Part shown: piece after piece, positions 1 to 9,446 of the stretch | Numbering within the stretch: position 1 is the first letter of the stretch | How the letters are laid out: each line of letters begins with the position of its first letter | Assembly: GCA_024640255.1 (NCBI GenBank) | Contig: JAHEFI010000006.1 | Span: 1-51,965 of the forward strand | Reading direction: 5' to 3' | DNA length: 51,965 bases | Origin: Bacteroidota bacterium | GTDB taxonomy: Bacteria > Bacteroidota > Bacteroidia > Chitinophagales > Chitinophagaceae | The notes under the pieces: model-generated | Database searches by the model: none | What the model was told of the DNA's origin: nothing | What the model saw: the letters and a program-made list of their open reading frames with translations, nothing else | Program-made: the position numbers and the translations under genes

Positions 1-41
1 CCTTGAAAAATTATCAACGCTTCCCATTCATTATGAGATAA
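1..41 (+). CDS. mreB: C-terminal end of probable MreB (partial)
   Basis: The third frame is open from the window edge and reads LKNYQRFPFIMR followed by a TAA stop at 39-41. A hydrophobic tail of this kind ending in Arg is what I expect at the C-terminus of Bacteroidota MreB, the actin-like scaffold of the elongasome. mreC follows 21 bases later, the usual mreBCD order. Only 12 residues are visible, so the identity rests mainly on gene order. Confidence 0.6.
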   Translation, partial: LKNYQRFPFIMR

Positions 42-62
42 ACCAAAATAAAGTAATTTCCT

Positions 63-917
63 TTGAAGAATATCATTGGGTTCATAAGACAGAACTTTAC
101 TTTTTTTAGTTTTTTGATACTACAAATAGTGTCTTTGGTGATGTTATCTTCTTACAGCAAATCACACGAAACTTTTTTTGGTGGATGGAGTAATCAAGTA
201 ACCGGTAACATTAATCGTTATTACAATAATTGGGCATACTTTTTTGATTTAAAAGCAACCAATGCAAAACTGGTGCAAGAGAATGCAAATCTTAGAAATC
301 AATTAGCACAAAATTTTGTTCCTTTTGACACTTCTAGAAAAGCAGGAACTTTAATACTTAGAAAAGATAGTTTAGAAAAAATTAGAAAGTTTTATTACTA
401 CCCTGCTAAAGTGGTGGGCAATACTTTCACCTTACAAAAGAATTATATCACCATTGAAAGAGGTGCATTACAAGGTATTAAAAAAGATATGGCAGCCATA
501 AGTCCTGATGGAACCATTGTGGGTGTGGTAGTTGAAGTGAATGATAACTATAGTAAAATAATGAGCTTATTACATCGCAATAGCAAAGTAAGTGCGATGT
601 TAAAGAGAGATAAAGTAGCAGGTAGTATAGAATGGGATGGATCAGATCCTAATATGCTAACATTGAAAAATATTTCAAAGAGTGCAGCACCAAAAATTGG
701 TGACACGGTATTAACCAGTCCTTATTCTTCTAATTTTCCAGCACAATTGCTTATTGGAAGAGTTACCAAAGTTATCCAGGACCCTTCTAGTAATTTCTTA
801 ACCTTAAGTGTGAAATCTGCAACCAACTTTTTCACCCTAGAATATATTTATTTAGTAGAGAATAAGAGAATGGCTGATCAAAAAGCTGTTGAATTAAACG
901 AGACAAAGAATGAATAA
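63..917 (+). CDS. mreC: Rod shape-determining protein MreC
   Basis: MreC is a bitopic inner-membrane protein that links cytoplasmic MreB to the periplasmic transpeptidase PBP2 during lateral wall growth. The 284-residue product has a short cytoplasmic start, one membrane span at about residues 12-32, a likely coiled coil at about 60-85, and a beta-rich periplasmic region containing the family-like stretch GALQGIKKDMAAISPDGTIVG. The start is TTG at 63: an in-frame TAA at 54-56 rules out anything further upstream, and the next Met would delete the membrane span. It overlaps mreD by 8 bases, so the two are translationally coupled. Confidence 0.93.
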   Translation: MKNIIGFIRQNFTFFSFLILQIVSLVMLSSYSKSHETFFGGWSNQVTGNINRYYNNWAYFFDLKATNAKLVQENANLRNQLAQNFVPFDTSRKAGTLILRKDSLEKIRKFYYYPAKVVGNTFTLQKNYITIERGALQGIKKDMAAISPDGTIVGVVVEVNDNYSKIMSLLHRNSKVSAMLKRDKVAGSIEWDGSDPNMLTLKNISKSAAPKIGDTVLTSPYSSNFPAQLLIGRVTKVIQDPSSNFLTLSVKSATNFFTLEYIYLVENKRMADQKAVELNETKNE

Positions 918-1431
918 TATTTTAAAAAATAGCGCTCGTTATGTTTTGTTCTTGCTGATTCAGATAATCATCTTGAACGAGATACCTCCTATTCATCAGT
1001 TTATCACACCTTATGTCTACTTCTTATTTTTATTGTGGCTACCTTTTGGAACAAGTAGATTAGGTTTAACTTTTTTGGGCTTTATATATGGTTACACATT
1101 AGACTTATTTACCAATACCCCAGGATTACATGCTGCAGCTTGTACTCTGATGGCTTATATCCGCCCAACCATCTTGAATTTATTATTAGCACAAGAAGCA
1201 ACAGAAGAATTAAATAGAGAGCCTAGTATTGGCACCATGGGTTGGGGACCTTATTTCATTTATATCTTTATACTAACTTTTATACACCATTTTTATTTGG
1301 TTCTTTTAGAATGGTTACAGTTTGGCAACTTTAGTTACTTCATTGGTAAAGTAACTGCAACAACATTAATGAGTATCCTTTTAATATTATTACCAGAACT
1401 CATTACCAACAGAAGAAAGGTCAAAAGATAA
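910..1431 (+). CDS. mreD: Rod shape-determining protein MreD
   Basis: This is a small polytopic membrane protein of 173 residues with about five hydrophobic spans (roughly 8-25, 33-50, 55-70, 115-138 and 145-166). MreD is an integral-membrane elongasome partner of MreC and has no catalytic motif. Sequence conservation is poor in this family, so the assignment rests on size, membrane topology and position: the ATG at 910 lies inside the end of mreC, and the PBP2 gene follows after 3 bases. Confidence 0.88.
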   Translation: MNNILKNSARYVLFLLIQIIILNEIPPIHQFITPYVYFLFLLWLPFGTSRLGLTFLGFIYGYTLDLFTNTPGLHAAACTLMAYIRPTILNLLLAQEATEELNREPSIGTMGWGPYFIYIFILTFIHHFYLVLLEWLQFGNFSYFIGKVTATTLMSILLILLPELITNRRKVKR

Positions 1432-1434
1432 TTC

Positions 1435-3606
1435 ATGGCATTATACAATTCCAACCGAGGTGGCATCATTCAAATCATTATTGGTGTCATTTTTGTAATT
1501 CTTATTGGACAACTGATTAGTTTGCAAGTGGTATCTAACAAATACAAACTAGCAGCAGATAATAATGCCATTTTTAGAAAAATCATTTACCCCGATAGAG
1601 GAATCATATACGATCGTAAGAAAAGAGCCTTATTAGAAAATACCATTAGTTACGATTTGGTAGTCATTCCCAACGAAGCAAAAGGTGTAGACACTACTAC
1701 CCTTTGTGATATTTTAAAAATTGATAAAGAAGAATACAAGAAAAGAATGATCGAAGTGATCATTAAAAACTCCAGAGTTAAAGCGGGGACTTTTGAACCT
1801 TTTTTATCTCCAGAAATGTATGCTCAGTTAACAGAGAATTTATATCGTTTTCCGGGTTTCTCTTTATCAGAAAGATCTATAAGAAACTATCCATACAATA
1901 CCGCGGCCCATGTGTTAGGCTATGTAGCCGAAGTAGATGTGAATTTTTTACAAAAACACGAGGATGAAGGATATGAAATGGGCGACTATGCTGGTATGAC
2001 TGGTTTGGAAAAACAATATGAACCCATATTGATGGGTCAAAGAGGAGTTAAAAGATTTTTAAGAGACAATAAAGGAAAAATTCAAGGAGCATACGAAAGA
2101 GGAGAATACGATACTGTGGCAATTGCTGGTAAAAATTTATATACTAGCATGGATGTAGAAGTACAACAATTAGCCGAAAAATTATTACAAAACAAAGTAG
2201 GTAGTGCTGTAGCGATTAACCCAAAAACAGGTGGAGTAATTGCCATGGCTAGTAGCCCTGGATATAATCCCAATTTATTAACGGGTAGTCAAAGAAGAAA
2301 AACTATTGGAAGATTATTATTAGATACAGCTCGCCCTATTTATAATAGAGCTATTAAAGGGCAATATCCTCCAGGCTCAACCTTCAAACCTTTAGGTGCT
2401 CTAATTGCTTTAGACGAAGGATTAATCACACCCTCTTATGGATACAATTGTTTTGGATTGTATGGAGTATGTGGAGATCCAAGAAAATGTGAACACCATA
2501 ATGCTGGCCACGCAGCCAACTTACAATTAGCTTTAGCCAATTCCTGTAACTCCTATTTTTTACAAGTATTTAGAATGGCTATTGATAATCCAAAATACAG
2601 AAATGCAAAAGCAGGTTATTTGAAATGGAAAGAATATGTAAATGCTTTTGGATTTGGTAGAAAGTTAGGGGTGGATTTACCCAGTGAAAATAAAGCAAGC
2701 ATTCCAGATACAGCACAATACAATAAAGACTTTGGCAACCCAAGATATTGGAACAGCTGTTATATGTTAACCTTGGGAATTGGACAAGATAGAATGACTG
2801 CCACTCCTTTGCAATTAGCCAATAGCATGGCTTTTATAGCTAATGAAGGATATTATTATACACCCCATTTTGTAGATAGCGTTGAAGAAGAATCAGAGCA
2901 AGATGCGGCCATGCTTGAAAAGTATCGTACCAAACAAAAAGTGACCAATATACCTTCCAGTATTTTTAAAGTGATCAAAGAAGGGATGCATGATGTAACC
3001 GTTTATGGAACTGCTGCATTTATTAAAGTACCAGGAAATGAATATTGTGCAAAAACTGGTACAGCTCAAAATCCTCATGGAAAAAACCACTCCTTATTTG
3101 TTTGCTTTGCACCAAAAGATAATCCAAAAATTGCTGTAGCAGTCATTGTAGAAAATGCAGGTTATGGTGCAACATGGGCTGGTCCTATTGGTGGTTTATT
3201 AATGGAAAAATATTTAAATGATACTTTAACTCCAGAGAGTAAATTAAAAGCAGAAACATTATCACAAGTAGACTTAATGCCACAAGCTATTAAAGATTGG
3301 TATGTACGTAATAATAAATCAGCTTATTTAACGCCTTTAGAGTACAATAATGATGAATTATCAGACGTTTGGGATATGGAGATGTTGGCATCAGATGCTA
3401 TCCCAGTTCGTATTCCAAAAGATACTATCAAAAAAGATACCACTGGTAAAACCAACTTACCACCAGCGCCAACAAGTTTACCTAAAATCAATAAGGATAC
3501 TGCACTCTTAAATAATAAGAAGAAGATCAATAAAACCAAGACTGTGACAAAGAAACAGCCTAAACAAAAAAAGAAGACTCAAAATCCTAATGTCAACCAG
3601 CTCTAA
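1435..3606 (+). CDS. mrdA: Penicillin-binding protein 2 (elongasome transpeptidase)
   Basis: Class B penicillin-binding protein that cross-links peptidoglycan during rod elongation, anchored by one N-terminal span (about 9-30). The three active-site motifs are intact: S315-T-F-K318, S370-C-N372 and K540-T-G542. The non-catalytic pedestal domain precedes them, with a typical FPGFSLSERSIRNYP segment near 140-155. At 723 residues it is longer than most PBP2. The excess is a low-complexity Pro/Lys/Thr-rich tail from about residue 655, which is probably disordered. It lies between mreD and rodA, and its last 17 bases overlap the rodA start, so expression is coupled to its glycosyltransferase partner. 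Confidence 0.95.
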   Translation: MALYNSNRGGIIQIIIGVIFVILIGQLISLQVVSNKYKLAADNNAIFRKIIYPDRGIIYDRKKRALLENTISYDLVVIPNEAKGVDTTTLCDILKIDKEEYKKRMIEVIIKNSRVKAGTFEPFLSPEMYAQLTENLYRFPGFSLSERSIRNYPYNTAAHVLGYVAEVDVNFLQKHEDEGYEMGDYAGMTGLEKQYEPILMGQRGVKRFLRDNKGKIQGAYERGEYDTVAIAGKNLYTSMDVEVQQLAEKLLQNKVGSAVAINPKTGGVIAMASSPGYNPNLLTGSQRRKTIGRLLLDTARPIYNRAIKGQYPPGSTFKPLGALIALDEGLITPSYGYNCFGLYGVCGDPRKCEHHNAGHAANLQLALANSCNSYFLQVFRMAIDNPKYRNAKAGYLKWKEYVNAFGFGRKLGVDLPSENKASIPDTAQYNKDFGNPRYWNSCYMLTLGIGQDRMTATPLQLANSMAFIANEGYYYTPHFVDSVEEESEQDAAMLEKYRTKQKVTNIPSSIFKVIKEGMHDVTVYGTAAFIKVPGNEYCAKTGTAQNPHGKNHSLFVCFAPKDNPKIAVAVIVENAGYGATWAGPIGGLLMEKYLNDTLTPESKLKAETLSQVDLMPQAIKDWYVRNNKSAYLTPLEYNNDELSDVWDMEMLASDAIPVRIPKDTIKKDTTGKTNLPPAPTSLPKINKDTALLNNKKKINKTKTVTKKQPKQKKKTQNPNVNQL

Positions 3607-4939
3607 CCAAAATAATTTTTCTAAGGGTACCGATTTAGCGGTCATCATATTATATATGGCGATGGTGGCTATTGGTGTTCTTTGTATTTACATGGTGGAG
3701 TACAATCCAAACACTAGCTGGAGCACTTCTTTTATCACTGCAAAGACCAACTATAGTAAACAGTTTTACTTTGCTATCTTTTGCAGCTTTATTGGCATAT
3801 TCATTTTATTAATGGATAGTAAAGTATTTACTGCTTTAGCCAATATATTATATGCTGGAGGGATCTTATTAATGCTAGCAACATTTGTATTAGGTAAAAA
3901 TATCAATGGATCAAAAAGCTGGATACCCATTGCTGGTGGATTTAATTTACAACCTGCTGAATTATGTAAAATATTTACCGCACTTTTTTTAGCAAAATTT
4001 ATCTCTAAGCCTGAAACAGATTTTACTAAATTAAAGTCACAACTTATTGCAGGTGCCATGATTGCTTTACCTGCTATTTTATCCATCATGCAACACGAAT
4101 TAGGATTAGCCTTAGTATACAGCGCTTTTCTTTTTGCCATGTATAGAGAAGGCTTACCAGCTGCCATCTTGGTGATTGGCTTAGCTTTTGCAGTATTGGT
4201 GATTGCAACATTATTATTAGATCCAAGTGTATTAGCTATCATTTTAACAGTCATTGCTGCTTTAATCATTTTATCAATGATTAAAAAATTCAAAAGAAAC
4301 AGAAATGCTATTTTAGTAGTAGCAAGCATTTGGGCAATTTGTTTTGGCACAGTAAGGTTTGCGGTACCCTATATATTTAACAATGTACTAGAGTGTTATC
4401 AAAGTACCCGTATTTATAGTATGGTGGGTAAGGAATACGATTGTAGCTTCAATATTAAAGCTGCTAAAAGTATGGCGGGCGGTAGAAAAAGCGTCAAGCC
4501 AGATGATTATAATGTAAAACAAAGTAAGATCGCTATAGGCTCTGGTGGCTTCTGGGGTAGAGGTTTCTTAAAAGGGACTCAAACCAGAGGAAAATATGTA
4601 CCGGCACAACATACCGATTTTATATTTACCTCATTAGGAGAAGCTTTTGGATTTGTGGGAACATTTACATTCTTAGGATTATACTTATTCTTCTTGTTTA
4701 GATTAATTAGAATAGCAGAGAGACAAAGAAGTACTTTCTCCAGAGTATATGCTTATAGCGTAGTAGGGATTTTTCTTTTCCATATCGCTGTTAATATAAG
4801 CATGACGATTGGACTATTTCCAGTAGTAGGTATCCCATTACCTTTAATTAGTTATGGAGGTTCTTCCCTACTTACATTCACTGCACTCATCTTTATTTTA
4901 TTAAGATTAGATGCCGATAGACAAATGGTGCTTCGTTAA
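3590..4939 (+). CDS. rodA: SEDS peptidoglycan glycosyltransferase RodA
   Basis: RodA is the SEDS-family enzyme that polymerises lipid II into glycan strands and works as a pair with PBP2. The 449-residue product has about ten membrane spans. Family signatures visible are GSKSWIPIAGGFNLQPAELCK near 105-125, the periplasmic stretch AQHTDFIFTSLGEAFGFVG, and the terminal GIPLPLISYGGSSLL. A hydrophilic insert around 275-310 is larger than in the E. coli protein. The ATG lies inside the 3' end of the PBP2 gene in a different frame, so translation is probably coupled. Confidence 0.95.
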   Translation: MSTSSNQNNFSKGTDLAVIILYMAMVAIGVLCIYMVEYNPNTSWSTSFITAKTNYSKQFYFAIFCSFIGIFILLMDSKVFTALANILYAGGILLMLATFVLGKNINGSKSWIPIAGGFNLQPAELCKIFTALFLAKFISKPETDFTKLKSQLIAGAMIALPAILSIMQHELGLALVYSAFLFAMYREGLPAAILVIGLAFAVLVIATLLLDPSVLAIILTVIAALIILSMIKKFKRNRNAILVVASIWAICFGTVRFAVPYIFNNVLECYQSTRIYSMVGKEYDCSFNIKAAKSMAGGRKSVKPDDYNVKQSKIAIGSGGFWGRGFLKGTQTRGKYVPAQHTDFIFTSLGEAFGFVGTFTFLGLYLFFLFRLIRIAERQRSTFSRVYAYSVVGIFLFHIAVNISMTIGLFPVVGIPLPLISYGGSSLLTFTALIFILLRLDADRQMVLR

Positions 4940-4955
4940 TGCTTATTTTTGTGGC

Positions 4956-5714
4956 ATGCATATTCATCCCTTATCAGAAGGCAGTTTTACCATAGATCAG
5001 ACCAAGGTTTTTGTTCCGTTTAATACTGCTATTGAAAATTTACAAGAAAGACCTAAGGGAAGTATTTTAGTAGAAATACAACCTTTTGTAATTATTACAG
5101 AAAAAGATATCATTCTTCTAGATACTGGATTAGGATATCATGGTAAATCTGGTAAATTACAAATTCATGAAAACCTCATGTCACTTGGAATAGATCCTTC
5201 AAGTGTTACCAAAGTGTTTATGAGCCATTTGCATAAAGATCATTCAGGTGGATTAACTTATATAGATCCTATTAGTCAACAAAGATTTATTAGCTTCCCT
5301 TATGCAAAACACTATTTACAAAGAAGAGAATTTGACTTTGCAATGGAAGGAGATAAATCATCTTATATTCCTGAATATATTGCATTATTGGAAGAATTTA
5401 GTGGCGTAGTTTGGCTAGAGGAAGATGAAGGACATATTGATAACACCATTTTTTACCAGCTAAGTGCTGGACATAGTAAATTTCATCAGGTGGCTTGGAT
5501 TAAAGAACATGATGAAACCATTTTCTTTGGAGGGGACGAAGCGCCACAATTACAACAAATGCGATCAAGATTTGTCGCTAAATATGATATGGATGGCAAA
5601 AAAGCCATGCAATGGAGACAAAGTTGGTGGGAAGAAGGCAATACAGCAGGTTGGCAATTCGCTTTTTATCATGATATTAGCCATCCAACTTGGAAAATCA
5701 ATAGCACTATTTAA
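4956..5714 (+). CDS. MBL-fold metallo-hydrolase
   Basis: A cytoplasmic metallo-beta-lactamase-fold hydrolase of about 252 residues. The metal-binding signature HLHKDH is present (H91, H93, D95, H96 from this start). It is followed by a later ligand candidate in SAGHS and the FFGGDE segment that supplies the bridging Asp. Substrate cannot be told from sequence; lactonases, glyoxalases and ribonucleases share the fold. I prefer the ATG at 4956 over the in-frame ATG at 4911: the earlier one lies 29 bases inside rodA and adds 15 residues that do not look like the fold. It follows rodA closely and is likely co-transcribed. Confidence 0.85.
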   Translation: MHIHPLSEGSFTIDQTKVFVPFNTAIENLQERPKGSILVEIQPFVIITEKDIILLDTGLGYHGKSGKLQIHENLMSLGIDPSSVTKVFMSHLHKDHSGGLTYIDPISQQRFISFPYAKHYLQRREFDFAMEGDKSSYIPEYIALLEEFSGVVWLEEDEGHIDNTIFYQLSAGHSKFHQVAWIKEHDETIFFGGDEAPQLQQMRSRFVAKYDMDGKKAMQWRQSWWEEGNTAGWQFAFYHDISHPTWKINSTI

Positions 5715-5776
5715 AACAAACATTCATTAGGAATCAATAGGGATAAGGGTTTCAAGCGATCCTGCTAAATATTTTG

Positions 5777-5784
5777 TACCTTTA
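5777..5784 (+). promoter_or_regulatory. Near-consensus -7 element before ppc
   Basis: TACCTTTA matches the Bacteroidota -7 box TAnnTTTG at 7 of 8 positions. It ends only 7 bases before the ppc ATG, so a transcript would carry a leader of just a few bases. No convincing -33 TTG is seen. Confidence 0.45.
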
Positions 5785-5791
5785 GTGCAAG

Positions 5792-8356
5792 ATGATTCCC
5801 AACTCAAGTAATAATTACTCCATTCAATTTAGAAGAAATGTATCTGACAAATACATTATCTATAATAGTTTGTTTGCTGCATTACCCTATTCAGGTATAG
5901 CAAATGTGGGTGCCTTATTACCTATTATGTTGCAAACCTGCGAAGAAGGCTATTCAAAAAGTAAATCTCCCATTGAGATCATCGATTATTTCTTTAGACA
6001 GCATACTGCCGTAGAAACAGAGAAAGAAAAAATAGACCACTTGTTTAAATATGTTCAATACATGGAAAGACAGGTTGTTTTATTTGATGCAATAGAAGAT
6101 GCTGCTTTTACCTCGGTAAATGATGTTGAAGGTGCTGGTAGTTTAAAAGCATTAATAAGAGAAGCTAGTTTTTCTGGAAAAACGCAGGCTCTAAAAAATA
6201 AATTAAAAGATTTTAAAGTCAGAATTGTTTTAACTGCACACCCTACACAATTCTATCCTGCCAATGTATTAGGCATTATTCACGATATGGGCGACGCCAT
6301 TGGAAAGAACGATTATCATATTATTAATCAATATATTCAACAATTAGGTCTTACACCTTTCTTCAATAAGAAGCAACCTACTCCAACAGACGAGGCTCAA
6401 ACCTTGATGTGGTATTTAGAAAATGTTTTCTACAATGCTATTGGAAATATCTATGATACCATTGTTAGAAATGTATTTGATAATGATTACGAAGCTGCTA
6501 ACCCATTTATAGAATTAGGGTTTTGGCCAGGTGGAGATAGAGATGGCAATCCTTTTGTGAATGCTGCCACTACGATCAAAGTAGCACAGTTATTAAGAAG
6601 CAGTAGCATTGTAAGCTATTATAGAGATGTTAGAAAATTAAAACGAAAATTAACTTTTGGTGGAGTAGATACGATTTTAAATAGCTTGGAAGAAAGATTA
6701 TATGAAAATGTATTTAGACCGGAAGACAGTAATCCTATTTCAAGTGAAGAAATTATTGGAAGTCTAACAACTATCAGACAAAAATTAATCAACGAAGATC
6801 ACTCTCTATATTTAAATAAATTAGAGAGTTTACTGAATAAGGTAAAGATATTTGGCACCCATTTTGCCTCTTTAGACATTAGACAGGATAGTAGAATTCA
6901 TCATTCCGTTTTAATGGACCTTAATGTATTACCTGATAATTACAGCTCTTTATCTGAGGCAGATAAAATAAAGTTATTAGGGACCATCGAAGGCAAGGTT
7001 AATCCAGCAGATTATAGCGAAACCATCACTAGAGATACTTTAGAAAGTATTTATGCCATACAAACTGTTCAGGCTTTAAACGGTGAAGCCGGTTGTCACA
7101 GATATATTATAAGTAACTGTCAAACTGCAGTGAATGTAATGGAATTATATGCATTGATTCGTCTATGTGGTATGAATCAGCATATCAGTAATATTGATAT
7201 TGTTCCTTTATTTGAAACCATCGATGATTTGGCTGCATCAGAGAAGATAATGGAAACACTGTACCAAGATCCAATCTATGCTGCTCATTTAGAAGCTAGA
7301 AAAAATCAACAACCTATTATGTTGGGATTCAGCGATGGTACCAAAGATGGAGGTTATTTACAAGCGAACTGGGGAATTTATAAAGCGAAAGAAGTATTAA
7401 CGGCTATTTCAAGAAAGAATAATATTGTAGTGAGTTTCTTTGATGGCAGAGGCGGCCCTCCATCAAGAGGTGGCGGAAAAACACATCAATTCTATGCCTC
7501 TATGGGTAACCAAATTGAGAACCAAGAAATTCAATTAACGGTACAAGGCCAAACCATTACTTCTACTTTTGGCACCATCCAATCTGCACAATATAATTTA
7601 GAACAATTATTAAGTGCTGGTGTAAGTCATGAATTATTCTCTGACGCCAGATTGCAAATGTCAGCACAGGATCGTTTGATATTAGAAGAACTAGGAGACA
7701 TTAGTTATGCGTCTTACCAACAACTTAAAGAAAGTCCGTTGTTCTTACCTTATTTGCAAAAATTTAGTCCACTCAATTATTATAGTAAAAGTAATATCGC
7801 TAGTAGACCTGCTAAAAGAGGCGCTGGCAATACACTTAAATTTGAAGACCTAAGAGCCATCCCATTTGTAGGTAGCTGGAGTCAGATGAAACAAAATGTT
7901 CCAGGTTATTATGGAGTAGGAACGGCACTACAAGTGCTAAAAGAAAAAGGATTATGGAAAGAAGTGCAATCTTTGTTTAATAATATTTCTTTTTTCAGAA
8001 CACTGATTGACAATAGCATGATGAGTATGGTGAAATCTAATTTTGCCATTACTAAATACGTCGATAAAGATCCTCAGTTTTCAGAAATATGGAATACCAT
8101 CAAAGATGAATTTTTATTAACCACTCAATTATATTTAGAATTAAGTGGTGGGAAAAGTTTGATGGAAAATGATACAGTTGGGAAACATTCTATTTTATTA
8201 AGAGACAGAATTGTGTTGCCTTTGCTAACAATACAACAATTTGCATTAGGTAAATTACAAGAAGAGGGATTAAGTGCTGAGTCAAAAAATGCTTACGAGA
8301 AATTATTGACTAGAACCATGTTTGGTATTATCAATGCCGCTAGAAATTCAGCTTAA
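5792..8356 (+). CDS. ppc: Phosphoenolpyruvate carboxylase
   Basis: Carboxylates phosphoenolpyruvate with bicarbonate to oxaloacetate, an anaplerotic feed to the TCA cycle. The 854-residue length fits the family. Catalytic signatures in order are TAHPT (catalytic His150), GFWPGGDRDGNPFV near 240-255, the Arg-rich DIRQDSRIHHSVL, GFSDGTKDGGYLQANW, and the glycine-rich loop FFDGRGGPPSRGGG. The C-terminus reads ARNSA rather than the NTG ending of the E. coli enzyme. It stands between a co-directional hydrolase gene and a convergent glycosylase gene whose stop is one base away, so it is probably a single-gene transcript. Confidence 0.96.
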   Translation: MIPNSSNNYSIQFRRNVSDKYIIYNSLFAALPYSGIANVGALLPIMLQTCEEGYSKSKSPIEIIDYFFRQHTAVETEKEKIDHLFKYVQYMERQVVLFDAIEDAAFTSVNDVEGAGSLKALIREASFSGKTQALKNKLKDFKVRIVLTAHPTQFYPANVLGIIHDMGDAIGKNDYHIINQYIQQLGLTPFFNKKQPTPTDEAQTLMWYLENVFYNAIGNIYDTIVRNVFDNDYEAANPFIELGFWPGGDRDGNPFVNAATTIKVAQLLRSSSIVSYYRDVRKLKRKLTFGGVDTILNSLEERLYENVFRPEDSNPISSEEIIGSLTTIRQKLINEDHSLYLNKLESLLNKVKIFGTHFASLDIRQDSRIHHSVLMDLNVLPDNYSSLSEADKIKLLGTIEGKVNPADYSETITRDTLESIYAIQTVQALNGEAGCHRYIISNCQTAVNVMELYALIRLCGMNQHISNIDIVPLFETIDDLAASEKIMETLYQDPIYAAHLEARKNQQPIMLGFSDGTKDGGYLQANWGIYKAKEVLTAISRKNNIVVSFFDGRGGPPSRGGGKTHQFYASMGNQIENQEIQLTVQGQTITSTFGTIQSAQYNLEQLLSAGVSHELFSDARLQMSAQDRLILEELGDISYASYQQLKESPLFLPYLQKFSPLNYYSKSNIASRPAKRGAGNTLKFEDLRAIPFVGSWSQMKQNVPGYYGVGTALQVLKEKGLWKEVQSLFNNISFFRTLIDNSMMSMVKSNFAITKYVDKDPQFSEIWNTIKDEFLLTTQLYLELSGGKSLMENDTVGKHSILLRDRIVLPLLTIQQFALGKLQEEGLSAESKNAYEKLLTRTMFGIINAARNSA

Positions 8357-8357
8357 A

Positions 8358-8963
8358 TTAAACAGGCGCTTTAGTATCCTTCCATTTCCATAAATGCAAA
8401 CAAGCATAGGTTTTGAAAGGCGTCCAACCTTCTGCTTTTTTAAGCATTTTAGTACGAAGTTCTTTTTTAGTTTCGTATTTGATTTTATACAATTTTATCA
8501 TGGCTTGTTGTATACCTAAATCATCTACTGCAAAAACATCTTCATGCCCTAAACTAAACATCAGTAACATTTCAACTGTCCATCTACCCACTCCTTTAAT
8601 TTGAGTAAGCAATTCAATCACTTCTTCAGGAGGCATTTTGTATAATTGAGCATCAGTAATTTTATGTTCAATAAAGAAACCAGCCACATTTTGTACATAA
8701 TTTACTTTGGCATTACTTAAGCCAATACCTTTTAATACCAGGGGATCAGTTGATAAAACCTTTTCACAACTAGGCTCTTTACCACCATATAAATCCAGGA
8801 ATCTTGTAAAGATAATTTTAGCTACTTGGGTACTCAATTGCTGGCTTATAATGCTTGCTATTAAACGAATTGGCGTATTCTTTCTTTTGGTTAAAGTATG
8901 CGTATCCTCCTTTAATAATGCTGCTAAAGCTTTATCCTTTTTTAAATGTAGTTTATAAGACAT
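8358..8963 (-). CDS. DNA-3-methyladenine glycosylase, AlkA-type HhH-GPD protein
   Basis: Base-excision repair glycosylase that removes alkylated purines. The 201-residue protein consists of the HhH-GPD core. The helix-hairpin-helix is TQIKGVGRWTVEML, and the catalytic Asp is in the following AVDDLGIQ motif. No Cys cluster of the endonuclease III iron-sulfur type is present, which separates it from Nth and MutY. It is shorter than E. coli AlkA because the N-terminal TBP-like domain is missing, as in many bacterial single-domain homologues. Exact substrate range is not readable. It is convergent with ppc with a one-base gap. Confidence 0.88.
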   Translation of the reverse strand: MSYKLHLKKDKALAALLKEDTHTLTKRKNTPIRLIASIISQQLSTQVAKIIFTRFLDLYGGKEPSCEKVLSTDPLVLKGIGLSNAKVNYVQNVAGFFIEHKITDAQLYKMPPEEVIELLTQIKGVGRWTVEMLLMFSLGHEDVFAVDDLGIQQAMIKLYKIKYETKKELRTKMLKKAEGWTPFKTYACLHLWKWKDTKAPV

Positions 8964-9013
8964 GGCACAATTTAGGTTCTTTTATGTAATTTAGGTAAGC
9001 ATAAATTCAAGCT

Positions 9014-9436
9014 ATGAAAAAAATATTACTACTTGCCTGTATCGTTATTTCATTAACCAGTAAGGCACAAACAAATGATGAAAAAATTATTAGAAATATG
9101 TTGGCAGACCAAATTAGCTTTTGGAACAAAGGAGATATCCCTAGTTTCATGAAAGGCTATTGGGAAAACGATAGCTTGGTATTCATTGGCAAAAATGGTC
9201 CAACTTATGGATATAACAACACTTTACGCAACTATCAAAAAAACTACCCCAACAAAGATTATATGGGTGTGTTAAATTTTGATATCATTAGTGTTCAACC
9301 CATTGAAAAAGATCACTACTTTGTAATTGGTAAATTTATGTTACAAAGAAAAGTGGGTGACGCAAGCGGACACTTTACCCTTATTTTCAAAAGAATCAAT
9401 GGTGTTTGGAAAATAGTATCTGATCATAGTAGTTAA
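9014..9436 (+). CDS. Secreted NTF2-like (DUF4440-type) protein
   Basis: A 140-residue protein with a clear signal peptide (residues 1-18, ending SKAQ, typical of Bacteroidota). An NTF2-like cone fold follows: an N-terminal helix with NMLADQISFWNKGDIPSFMKGY, then beta strands ending HFTLIFKRINGVWKIVSDHSS. That pattern matches DUF4440/SnoaL-like families found as small exported or periplasmic proteins. No catalytic residues can be assigned and the function is unknown. It is convergent with the M23 peptidase gene, with a 10-base gap. Confidence 0.75.
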   Translation: MKKILLLACIVISLTSKAQTNDEKIIRNMLADQISFWNKGDIPSFMKGYWENDSLVFIGKNGPTYGYNNTLRNYQKNYPNKDYMGVLNFDIISVQPIEKDHYFVIGKFMLQRKVGDASGHFTLIFKRINGVWKIVSDHSS

Positions 9437-9446
9437 ATAGCTACTA

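Noticed and set aside
3766..4350. 194-codon minus-strand ORF inside rodA
   Set aside because: It lies wholly in the antisense of the well-supported rodA frame and its product is low-complexity Lys/Ile/Asn with no domain pattern. It is a shadow of the AT-rich membrane-protein coding sequence.
5464..5730. 88-codon ORF overlapping the MBL hydrolase gene on the same strand
   Set aside because: It is in a different frame from the conserved metal-binding hydrolase and has no domain pattern.
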